Of a stretch of DNA of 64,000 nt, positions 16,874 to 23,608 are shown piece by piece. The stretch lies in NCBI RefSeq assembly GCF_014654895.1, contig NZ_BNBE01000004.1, forward strand, positions 558,001 to 622,000. The letters are read 5' to 3'. The translations under genes and the position numbers were made by a program. Numbering within the stretch: the stretch's first letter is position 1; each line of letters starts with the position of its first letter. The notes under the pieces are model-generated. The model was not told the origin of the DNA. It ran no database searches and worked only from the letters and a program-made list of their open reading frames with translations. This DNA comes from Streptomyces filamentosus (GTDB lineage Bacteria > Actinomycetota > Actinomycetes > Streptomycetales > Streptomycetaceae).

Positions 16874-18232
16874 TCACAGGCCGACGTCCCGGGCCCGCAG
16901 GTCCTCCAGGGTCTCCCGCCGGACGAGCAGCCGGGCGGCGCCGTCGCGGACGGCGACGACCGGCGGGCGGCCGACCAGGTTGTAGGAGGAGGCCATGGAG
17001 AGCTGGTACGCGCCGGAGACGGGCACCGCGAGCAGGTCGCCGGGGCGGGTGTCGGCGGGCAGGGCGACGTCCTCGGCGAGGAGGTCGCCCGCCTCGCAGT
17101 GCCGTCCGGCGACCGTGGTGCGGACGGCGGGGGCGGTGGAGCGGCGGCCGGCCAGGCGGGGGGCGTACCGGACCCCGTACAGGGCGGGGCGCGGGTTGTC
17201 GCTCATGCCGCCGTCGACGGCGACGAAGGTGCGTTCCGGGGTCGTCTTGACGGCGAGGACGCGGTAGAGGGCGATGCCGGCGGGACCGATGACGGCCCGG
17301 CCCGGTTCGACGACGAGGCGGGGGACGGGCAGTCCGGCGGCGGCGCAGTCCTCGGCGAGGGCGGTGCGGAGCCGGCGGGCGAGGGTGGTGGGGTCGAGGA
17401 CCGGTTCGCCGGGCCGGTGGGCGATGCCGTGGCCGCCGCCGAGGTCGAGCTCCGGCAGGACGGCGCCGTGCGCGTCCCGCAGCCGGGCCATGAGCCCGAC
17501 GAGCCGGCGCAGCGCGGTCAGATAGGGCTTGACCTCGGTGATCTGGGAGCCGAGGTGGCAGTGCAGGCCGGTGAGTTCCAGTCCCGGCTGGGCGAGGACG
17601 CGGGCGGCCGCGTGCTGGGCGTGGCCGTCGCGCAGGGAGAGGCCGAACTTCTGGCCGTCCGTGCCGGTGCGGATCTTGGCGTGGCCGCCGGCGCCGACGC
17701 CGGGGGTGACCCGGAGCATGACCTTCTGGTGGCCGCGCGGGCCGACGGCGGCGGCGAGCCGGGCGATCTCGGCGGGGCCGTCGATGACGATCCGGCCGAC
17801 GCCGAGGCGCAGTGCGGTGTCGAGGTCGGCCGGGGACTTGGCGTTGCCGTGCAGGAGGATCCGCTCGGGCGGGAAGCCCGCGGTGACGGCGAGTTCGAGC
17901 TCGCCGGCCGAGCAGACGTCGAGGCCGAGGCCCTCCTCGTCGAGGAGGCGGACGAGGCCGCGGCAGAGGAACGCCTTGGCCGCGTAGTGCACGTCGGCCT
18001 CGGCTGCGGGGAAGGCGGCCCGGTAGGTGCGGCAGCGGTCGCGGACCTCGGCCTCGTCCAGGACGTAGACGGGGGTGCCGTGGGCGTCGGCGATGTCGGC
18101 GAGCGGCACCCCGGCGAGGAGGACCCGGCCGTCGGGCCCCTCGGCGGCGGTGGCGGGCCAGACGGAGAACTCCCGGGCCCGGTCGGTCGCTTCGGCGGCC
18201 GACGGGTCCGTGTCGGGGGCGGTGGTGGTCAC
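16874..18232 (-). CDS. lysA: Diaminopimelate decarboxylase
   Basis: 452 residues, fold-type III PLP enzyme that makes L-lysine from meso-diaminopimelate in the last step of lysine synthesis. The PLP Lys is in VHYAAKAFLCRG (Lys86). HCHLGSQI contributes to the cofactor pocket, LDLGGGHGI is the glycine-rich phosphate loop, and the CEAGDLLAED Cys/Glu region near residue 375 completes the partner-subunit active site. The start is GTG 18232, which overlaps the stop of the upstream small gene as GTGA. Actinobacteria often carry more than one lysA; the housekeeping one usually sits with hom/thrC, which are absent here, so this may be the extra copy. Confidence 0.93.
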   Translation of the reverse strand: MTTTAPDTDPSAAEATDRAREFSVWPATAAEGPDGRVLLAGVPLADIADAHGTPVYVLDEAEVRDRCRTYRAAFPAAEADVHYAAKAFLCRGLVRLLDEEGLGLDVCSAGELELAVTAGFPPERILLHGNAKSPADLDTALRLGVGRIVIDGPAEIARLAAAVGPRGHQKVMLRVTPGVGAGGHAKIRTGTDGQKFGLSLRDGHAQHAAARVLAQPGLELTGLHCHLGSQITEVKPYLTALRRLVGLMARLRDAHGAVLPELDLGGGHGIAHRPGEPVLDPTTLARRLRTALAEDCAAAGLPVPRLVVEPGRAVIGPAGIALYRVLAVKTTPERTFVAVDGGMSDNPRPALYGVRYAPRLAGRRSTAPAVRTTVAGRHCEAGDLLAEDVALPADTRPGDLLAVPVSGAYQLSMASSYNLVGRPPVVAVRDGAARLLVRRETLEDLRARDVGL

Positions 18233-18630
18233 GCGGCGGTCTCCCTCGTGGTCGGTCCGGTCCGGCGGGCGCACGGGGTGCCGGGGCGCGGGGCGCCGGG
18301 GTACGGGATCGCGGGGACGGGTCCGTCGGGGGCGGGGCCGCGGGTGAAGGGGGCCGTGAGGACGGGGTCGACGGTCAGGGCGTGGACGCCGAGGGGGTGG
18401 GCGAGGGCGCGCAGCGCGGGCTCGGAGAGCGGGACCCAGGGCCGGCCGGCGCCGAGGGTGGCGCGGAGGCGTTCGGCGCTGGTGAAGGCGACGGCCGTGC
18501 GGCCGCCGACGGGCGTGCGGAAGAGGCGGAGCGTGACGCCGTGGGCTCCCGGCCGGACGGGCACGCAGAGGTGTCCGGCCGGGGCGGGTTCGACGGGTTC
18601 CGGGTCGTCGGCGAGCGGGGTGCGGGTCAT
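18229..18630 (-). CDS. SAV_915-like (SseB-fold-like) small protein
   Basis: 133 residues, resembling the Streptomyces SAV_915 type. The core is a short alpha/beta domain: LCVPVRPGAHGVTLRLFRTP, then TAVAFTSAERLRATLGAGRP, a strand WVPLSEPALRALAHPLGVHA, and LTVDPVLTAP. Proteins of this type often carry an SseB-like domain of unknown role. The Pro-rich last 35 residues are probably disordered. The frame overlaps the lysA start by 4 nt, so lysA translation is probably coupled to it. No catalytic residues are evident; function is unknown. Confidence 0.72.
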   Translation of the reverse strand: MTRTPLADDPEPVEPAPAGHLCVPVRPGAHGVTLRLFRTPVGGRTAVAFTSAERLRATLGAGRPWVPLSEPALRALAHPLGVHALTVDPVLTAPFTRGPAPDGPVPAIPYPGAPRPGTPCARRTGPTTRETAA

Positions 18631-19218
18631 GGGGTTCCTCCCGGGCGGTCGGCCCCCGCGGTGGTCCGGCGGGGCGCGTCCCCGCAGCCTTTCCCGGCGC
18701 GGACCGCCCCGTCCGCCCCCCTGACGCGCTCCTGACGCCGAACCCGCCGACTCTTGACGCGATCGTCACGCGGGGCGCCCGCGGCCGTGCTCCTGTCCGC
18801 TCCCGCTCCCGCGGCGTCCGGCCCTTGCGACCGGTTCTCCGGGGCGCTGGGCGTTTACGAGCGCGCGCCGCTCGGCGCGGCCTGGCACTTCGTGTCTCCG
18901 TGTCGGCTGCGGACCCGGCCGCGAACCCCTCCTCCACATACCTGGCCGGGGTATAAAAGATCCCTGGCGGTAAGGGTCCCCGGCTCCCCCTCCCGCCGGA
19001 CCGGTCCGGTGGCACCGCGTGCCGGGCGGGAGGGCAGCGGGACGTCGGCTGGACGGGGGCCCCACGGAGCTGGAAACCTCGGCGATCGAGGACCCGATCA
19101 CCGGTCCCGTACGTGCGCCGCCGCGAGGGGAGCGTGGCCCGGGCCCGTGGTCGCCGCGTCCTCGAAGGCGCGTCCGCCGCACCCGGGCGCGCCGGAACAG
19201 CGAGGAGGAGGACCACCG
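18631..19218 (+). other. 588-nt divergent intergenic region
   Basis: Between the SAV_915-like/lysA operon (leftward) and the unknown gene at 19219 (rightward). Open frames crossing it lack family content. It holds an AT-rich island around GGTATAAAAGATCC (18950-18963), preceded by a CsoR-like palindrome listed separately. GAGGAGGAGG before 19219 serves as ribosome binding site. Nothing else can be supported. Confidence 0.6.
18938..18954. promoter_or_regulatory. Candidate CsoR-type operator
   Basis: ATACCTGGCCGGGGTAT is a 17-nt pseudopalindrome with perfect ATACC/GGTAT ends and a GC core, the form used by CsoR/RcnR-family repressors in actinobacteria. It abuts an AT-rich, -10-like TATAAA (18952-18957). 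No CsoR or copper gene is nearby, so this is a resemblance only. Confidence 0.4.
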
Positions 19219-19947
19219 ATGACCGCCGCCCGGGAAGAACGGCTGCCGCTCGACGCCGCGAGCGTCGACAACGCGAGGACGACGCTGCTCCAGCTCCTCG
19301 CACGGGCGGGGGTGTACTCCGGCGACGCCGAGGAGCTGATCGCGCTCGTCGAGGCCGGCGCGCTCGCCCTCGCGCACGAGGAGCTGGCCGGCACCGGACG
19401 GCAGGCGCCGCCGGGCAGCGGCGAGCCGTACGCCACCGGCTGGCGCGACGGCTCCCGCGCCGTCGCCGAGGGGCTCGCGGGCCTCGCCGACCGGGCGCTG
19501 CGGGCCGCCGTCGCCGCCGGGCCCGCCGAGGAGCCGGACGCCCGGCAGCCGGTGGGCCGGATGGAGGTCGAGCGGGCCAAGGTGGCGGTCGTGCCGCTGT
19601 ACCTCTCCTTCTCCGAGGAGTCGGACCTCGACCCCGAGGTCACCGAGCAGGTGCTCGCGGCCTCGCTCGCGACGATGGACGCCCGGCGGCGGGCCGCCTA
19701 TCCGGGCCGGCTGACGGAGTTCGCCGGGGACCACCGGTCCCACCTGGAGCGGCTGTACGCCACGTACGGGCCGGGCAGCGCGATCGCGATCCACGGCCGC
19801 TACACCCTGGTCCACTCCCCCACGAGCCTCGCCGTCCTGGAGCGGCTCGCCGCGCGGCCGGAGGAGCTGCGGGAGGAGTGGGACGCGGCCGAGCTGCCGC
19901 CCGCCTGGCTGGACGGGCTGACCCGCGCCTGGGACGCGACGGCCTGA
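19219..19947 (+). CDS. Unknown protein, predicted helical and acidic
   Basis: 242 residues; the family is not recognised. The N-terminal 60 residues look helical (VDNARTTLLQLLARAGVYSG followed by AEELIALVEAGALALAHEEL). The middle contains ATGWRDGSRAVAEGLAGLAD, and the C-terminal half has VEVERAKVAVVPLYLSF-like strand content (actual start RMEVERAKVAVVPLYLSF) and IAIHGRYTLVHSPTSLAVLE. No signal peptide, membrane helix or catalytic motif is visible. The start is ATG 19219 behind a strong GAGGAGGAGG; the frame is open further upstream without family-like content. Its stop is 8 nt from the end of the damaged SulP gene on the other strand. Confidence 0.75.
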   Translation: MTAAREERLPLDAASVDNARTTLLQLLARAGVYSGDAEELIALVEAGALALAHEELAGTGRQAPPGSGEPYATGWRDGSRAVAEGLAGLADRALRAAVAAGPAEEPDARQPVGRMEVERAKVAVVPLYLSFSEESDLDPEVTEQVLAASLATMDARRRAAYPGRLTEFAGDHRSHLERLYATYGPGSAIAIHGRYTLVHSPTSLAVLERLAARPEELREEWDAAELPPAWLDGLTRAWDATA

Positions 19948-19954
19948 CGGTCCC

Positions 19955-21588
19955 TCACGGCCCCGGGAGGGGACGGAGCCGTACGGGGTGGGGCCCGGCC
20001 GCCGCGTGCCGTTCGGCCCAGGCGGTCACCGCGGCGCGGCAGGCGTGGTCGAGGTGGTGCAGGCCGGACAGGTCCAGCTCGACGGGCCGGTCGCGCGGCA
20101 GCGCTTCGAGGACGTCGAGGAGCTTCGGCAGCCGCAGGAAGGTGGCACCGCCGCTGAGCCGGACGCGGAGCAGGGCGGGGTGCCCCGCGTCCTTGGCGCG
20201 TTCGGTGTGTTCGGTGCGGTCGGGGCGTTCGGTGTGCTCCGCGTGTTCCCTGTGCTCGGTGCGGTCGGGGTGCTCGGTGCGGTCGGGGTGCTCCGTGTGC
20301 TCCACTCGGAGGTGGGACGCCTCCCAGGCGGCCTTCGCGACGGCGAGGGCGAGGCCGGCGAGGACCCCTTCGAGCATGCCGGTGGCGAAGATCGCCGCCG
20401 CCGTCACGGCGAGGATCGCGGCCTCGCCCCGGTGCGCCCGCCAGAGCGCGGCGAGCCCGCGGAACGGGATGAGCTTCCAGCCGGCGTGCACGAGGATCCC
20501 GGCGAGCGCCGGCAGCGGGACGTACGCGAGCGCCCCGGGCAGCAGCGCGGCGAAGACCAGCAGCCACGCGCCGTGCAGCACCCGGGAGGCGCGGGTGCGG
20601 GCGCCGGCCCGGACGTTGGCGGAGCTGCGGACGATCACGGCGGTCAGCGGCAGGGCGCCGAGGAGGCCGCAGACGGTGTTGCCGACGCCCTGCGCGAGCA
20701 GTTCGCAGTCGTAGTCGGTGGCCGGGCCGTCGTGCAGCCGGTCGACCGCCGCCGCCCCGAAGAGGGACTCGGCGGAGGCGATGAGCGCGAAGGCGAGGAC
20801 GGTCCCGAGGACGGCGGGCTCCGCGAGCGCGGCGAAGGCGTCCGGGCCGGGCGGGCGGACCGCGTCCAGGACGCCGCCGACCCGGATCGTCTCCACCGGG
20901 AGCCCGCCCAGCGCCGTCACGAGCGCGGCGAGGAGGACGGCGACGAGCGCCCCCGGCAGCGCGGCTGCCCGGCCGGGCAGCCGGGGCCAGCCGACGATCA
21001 CCAGGACCGTGCCCGCGGCGAGGGCGACGGAGGCGGCGGCGCCCGGTTCGTGGAGCGCCCCGGCGAGCGCGCCGGGCAGTCCGGCCAGCCGCGCGAAGCC
21101 GCCGTCCGGGGCGACGGCGCCGGCGGCCGCGTACAGCTGCCCGGCGACGATCACCAGGCCGATACCGGCGAGCATCCCCTCCACGACCGCGAGCGAGATG
21201 GCCCGGAACCAGCGGCCCCAGCGCAGCAGGCCCAGCACCGTCTGGACCAGTCCCGCGGCCAGCACGACGACCCCGAGGCCGGCCGCGCCGAAGGTCCGCA
21301 CCGTCTCCAGGACGAGGACGGTGAGCCCGGCGGCGGGCCCGGAGACCTGGAAGCTGCTGCCGCGCATGGCGCCGGTGACGAGGCCCCGACGATGCCGGTG
21401 ACGAGGCCGAGTTCCGCGGGGACCCCGGAGGCGACGGCGATGCCGACGCACAGCGGCAGCGCGACGAGGAAGACGACGAGGGAGGCGGCGAAGTCCTGGC
21501 GGAGGTGGGGAGGCAGGGAGCGGGGAGGCGGGAGCTGGGGAGGCCGGGGGCGGAGTCTCCGGCGCGGCACGGGAGCGGAGGACGGCAT
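19955..21588 (-). pseudogene. SulP family anion transporter, frameshifted (real or sequencing indel)
   Basis: The N-terminal part is read from ATG 21588: HLRQDFAASLVVFLVALPLC, then a run to GLVTGIVG. The SulP sequence resumes in the next frame at GLVTGAMRGSSFQVSGPAAG and runs to 19955. The break is at the C run 21384-21387 (GGGG on the coding strand). One extra G restores GIVGGLVTGAMRG, and the span of 1634 nt is exactly one short of 545 codons. The rest looks intact: about 10-12 helices, GVGNTVCGLLGALPLTAVIV, a charged His/Glu/Asp/Arg repeat linker and a C-terminal STAS domain (VELDLSGLHHLDHACRAAV). The divergent carbonic anhydrase suggests bicarbonate as cargo. Either an inactivating deletion or a homopolymer error. 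Confidence 0.85.
20191..20304 (-). repeat. In-frame repeat coding a charged linker in the SulP protein
   Basis: Codes VEHTEHPDRTEHPDRTEH and similar TEH/PDR units between the membrane core and the STAS domain. The clearest DNA unit is 18 nt, GTGCTCGGTGCGGTCGGG on the plus strand, present twice in tandem, with decayed copies beside it. It makes a highly polar, His-rich tether. Confidence 0.75.
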
Positions 21589-22168
21589 GCTGAGGACCCC
21601 TCACGGTGGGATGCGATCGGGTGCAGTGCGGTGCGGTGCGATGGGGCGCAGTGCGGTGCGATGGGAGCGCGGTGCGGTGGGATGGGAGGGCGGTGCGCCG
21701 GGGCGCCGGGTGGGGGGAAGCCGAGTGGGGAACGCCGGGCGGGCCGGACCGGGGCGGGGTGACGGAGGGCGTCGGCCTCGGGGTGTTGGCCGCAGGGTAG
21801 TGGGGGCGGCGGGCCGGGCCGGCGGGGTGCGCTGCGGGGGCCGGTTTCCGGCCGGAAGCGAGTGGTACGTGACGCGAACCGCCGCCGGAGCGGCGCGGGG
21901 GCGCTCCGGCACGGAGGGCGCGTCGGACGCGGGCGCCGCTCACGCGGGCGCCGGAGGGCGCGCGGGGCGCGGGGACGGGCGCACCCGTCGCACGGGGCGG
22001 AGACGGGACGGAGGGCTCCGCTCAGCGGTGACGGCGCACCGCTCAGGGCACGCGGACTCGGCGAGCACTCGTACGGGTTCCCCCTTGAGGGTGCGATCGG
22101 TCACAGAAGGGGCTGGTGGGGCGGGATCCGGTAGCGCGGAGCACCGGTCCCGCACATAGGGTGGTGGC
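21589..22168 (+). other. 580-nt divergent region between SulP and carbonic anhydrase genes
   Basis: No supported gene. It holds the pentamer array at 21606-21697 next to the SulP start and otherwise GC-rich sequence with no family-like reading frame. A promoter for the carbonic anhydrase is expected near the AT-richer GTACGTGACGCG (21865-21876) or ACATAGGG (22154-22161) but cannot be assigned. Confidence 0.55.
21606..21697. repeat. Pentanucleotide tandem array (GTGCG/ATGGG)
   Basis: From 21606 to 21665 the sequence keeps an exact 5-nt phase for 12 units, mostly GTGCG, GTGCA and ATGGG. After one inserted base it continues with further GTGCG/GTGGG/ATGGG units. It lies in the upstream region of the damaged SulP gene. 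Confidence 0.8.
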
Positions 22169-22801
22169 ATGCCCAGAACCTCTCCGGCCCTTGCCCTCGA
22201 AGCCCTCCTCGCAGGCAACCGTCGTTTCGTCTCGGGCACGCCCGAGCACCCGAACCAGGACGCCGCCCGCCGCACGGAGCTCGCACCCGGTCAGGACCCG
22301 TTCGCCGTCATCCTCGGCTGCTCCGACTCCCGGCTCGCGGCCGAGATCATCTTCGACCGGGGCCTCGGCGACCTGTTCGTCGTCCGCACCGCCGGCCACG
22401 TCCTGGGACCCGAGGTCCTGGGCAGCGTGGAGTACGCGACGAGCGTCCTCGGCGCGCGTCTCGTGGTCGTCCTCGGCCACGACTCCTGCGGCGCGGTCGC
22501 CGCGGCCCGCGCGGCCGTGGAGGACGGCTTCGCCGCGAGCGGTTTCGTGCGGGACGTCGTGGAGCGGGTGACGCCGAGCATACTGGCGGCCAGGACCGCC
22601 GGTCTGACCGAGGACAGCGAGATCATCGACGAGCACATCCGGCACACCGCGGACCTGCTCCTGGACCGCTCCCGGCTGCTGTCCGACCAGGTGGCGGCGG
22701 GCGAGATCGCCGTCGTCGGACTCGGCTACGAACTCGCCGGCGGCAGCGCCCGCCTGGTCACCACGCACGGTGTCGTCGCGGAGGAGGGCACCCCGGCGTG
22801 A
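22169..22801 (+). CDS. Beta-class carbonic anhydrase
   Basis: 210 residues. Interconverts CO2 and bicarbonate. Zinc ligands are Cys51 in ILGCSDSR, then His105 and Cys108 in LGHDSCGAV; Asp53 and Arg55 form the conserved catalytic dyad. The C-terminal GEIAVVGLGYELAGGSARLV strand is typical of the family. It is divergent from the SulP gene, a pairing known in bacteria for bicarbonate uptake and equilibration. Its stop overlaps the next start as GTGA, so the Sua5/YrdC gene is translationally coupled to it. Cytoplasmic; no signal peptide. Start ATG 22169, with only a weak AGGGTGG ahead. Confidence 0.95.
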   Translation: MPRTSPALALEALLAGNRRFVSGTPEHPNQDAARRTELAPGQDPFAVILGCSDSRLAAEIIFDRGLGDLFVVRTAGHVLGPEVLGSVEYATSVLGARLVVVLGHDSCGAVAAARAAVEDGFAASGFVRDVVERVTPSILAARTAGLTEDSEIIDEHIRHTADLLLDRSRLLSDQVAAGEIAVVGLGYELAGGSARLVTTHGVVAEEGTPA

Positions 22802-23442
22802 CCGCCCGTTTCGACTGCTCCGACCCGGCGGCCCGCGCGGCGGGCCTCGCCGCGGCCGCGGCCGCCGTGCGCCGCGGCGAACTGGTCGTCCTGCCCACCG
22901 ACACCGTGTACGGGGTCGGCGCGGACGCCTTCGACCCGAAGGCGGTGGCCGCCCTGCTCGCGGCGAAGGGCCGCGGCCGGCACAAGCCCTCCCCCGTCCT
23001 GGTCGACTCGGCCGCCGCCCTGGACGCGCTGACGGACGGACTCCCGGACGCGGCGGGCGCGTTGATCGACGCCTTCTGGCCGGGCGGCCTCACCCTCGTG
23101 GTCCGGCACCGCGCCTCCCTGGACTGGGACCTGGGCGAGACCGGCGGAACCGTCGCCGTCCGCATGCCCGACCATCCGCTCACCCTGGAACTCCTCGCGG
23201 CGACGGGCCCGTTGGCCGTCTCCAGCGCCAACCTCACGGACCGCCCGTCCCCCCAGGACTGCGACGCGGCCCAGGGCATGCTGGGCGACTCCGTGGCGGT
23301 CTACCTCGACGGCGGCCGGACCGCGGGCGCCGTCTCGTCCTCGATCGTGGACCTGAGCGGCGAGGTCCCGGTCCTCGTCCGCGACGGCGTCCTGCCGGTG
23401 TCCGAACTCCGCGCGCTCGTACCGGACCTGGTCGTCCGCTGA
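22798..23442 (+). CDS. Sua5/YciO/YrdC family L-threonylcarbamoyladenylate synthase
   Basis: 214 residues. The family makes L-threonylcarbamoyl-AMP from threonine, bicarbonate and ATP for the t6A37 modification of tRNAs reading ANN codons. Motifs: VRRGELVVLPTDTVYGVGAD (N-terminal signature), KGRGRHKPSPVLV (KxR(x)nP substrate loop), FWPGGLTLV and VAVRMPDHPL, then VSSANLTDRPSPQDCDAAQG. It is a single YrdC domain without the Sua5 C-terminal extension. Bicarbonate is a substrate, which makes the coupling to carbonic anhydrase suggestive. The usual actinobacterial copy lies near prfA/prmC, absent here, so this may be a second paralog. Confidence 0.9.
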   Translation: MTARFDCSDPAARAAGLAAAAAAVRRGELVVLPTDTVYGVGADAFDPKAVAALLAAKGRGRHKPSPVLVDSAAALDALTDGLPDAAGALIDAFWPGGLTLVVRHRASLDWDLGETGGTVAVRMPDHPLTLELLAATGPLAVSSANLTDRPSPQDCDAAQGMLGDSVAVYLDGGRTAGAVSSSIVDLSGEVPVLVRDGVLPVSELRALVPDLVVR

Positions 23443-23465
23443 CCGCTCTCCCCTCCCGCTCGTTC

Positions 23466-23512
23466 CGCCCCCGTCGCCGGCACCGGAAATCCGTTGCCCG
23501 GCGACGGGGGCG
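23466..23512 (+). terminator. Strong hairpin terminator after Sua5/YrdC gene
   Basis: Perfect 15-bp stem, CGCCCCCGTCGCCGG (23466-23480) with its complement at 23498-23512, around a 17-nt loop and 23 nt past the stop. It insulates the following RNA/protein locus from upstream transcription. Confidence 0.85.
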
Positions 23513-23523
23513 CTGTCTACTGT
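23494..23523 (+). promoter_or_regulatory. Candidate promoter of the tRNA-like RNA and 779-residue protein
   Basis: TTGCCC (23494-23499), 18-nt spacer, TACTGT (23518-23523). The -35 box sits in the loop and 3' arm of the preceding terminator. Predicted transcription would begin within a few bases of the cloverleaf's first base (23534). Confidence 0.45.
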
Positions 23524-23533
23524 CGGTGTCCTT

Positions 23534-23605
23534 CGACGTGTAGCTCAACAGCAGAGCGCCGGGCTCCGGACCCGGAGGGAGCGGGGGCGGCACCCGCCAC
23601 GTCGG
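23534..23605 (+). ncRNA. tRNA-like cloverleaf with anticodon-position CCG, noncanonical D and T loops
   Basis: All four tRNA stems are perfect Watson-Crick: acceptor CGACGTG (23534-23540) with CACGTCG (23598-23604); U8/A9 as TA; D stem GCTC/GAGC (23543-23546, 23554-23557); anticodon stem CCGGG/CCCGG (23559-23563, 23571-23575) around CTCCGGA, with U33 and CCG at 34-36; a 5-nt variable loop; T stem GCGGG/CCCGC (23581-23585, 23593-23597). The T loop is GGCGGCA instead of TTCRANY, and the D loop AACAGCA lacks GG, so the usual D-T loop contacts cannot form. After discriminator G23605 comes CTC, not CCA. It ends 4 nt before the ATG of the next gene. A normal Arg tRNA is unlikely; a structured tRNA mimic is the best reading. 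Confidence 0.8.
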
Positions 23606-23608
23606 CTC

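Noticed and set aside
19008..19019. T-box-like GGTGGCACCGCG upstream of the unknown gene
   Set aside because: No matching antiterminator partner or stem I seen, it is 200 nt from the start, the gene is not amino-acid-related, and a 12-mer like this can occur by chance at this GC content.
21589..21943. N-terminal extension of the SulP frame
   Set aside because: Codes His/Arg/Pro-rich sequence from the pentamer array; the true N-terminus is in the other frame from 21588.
23534..23605. Ordinary tRNA-Arg(CCG) gene
   Set aside because: T loop GGCGGCA lacks TTCRA, D loop lacks GG, no CCA follows, and it touches the next start codon. Kept only as a tRNA-like RNA.
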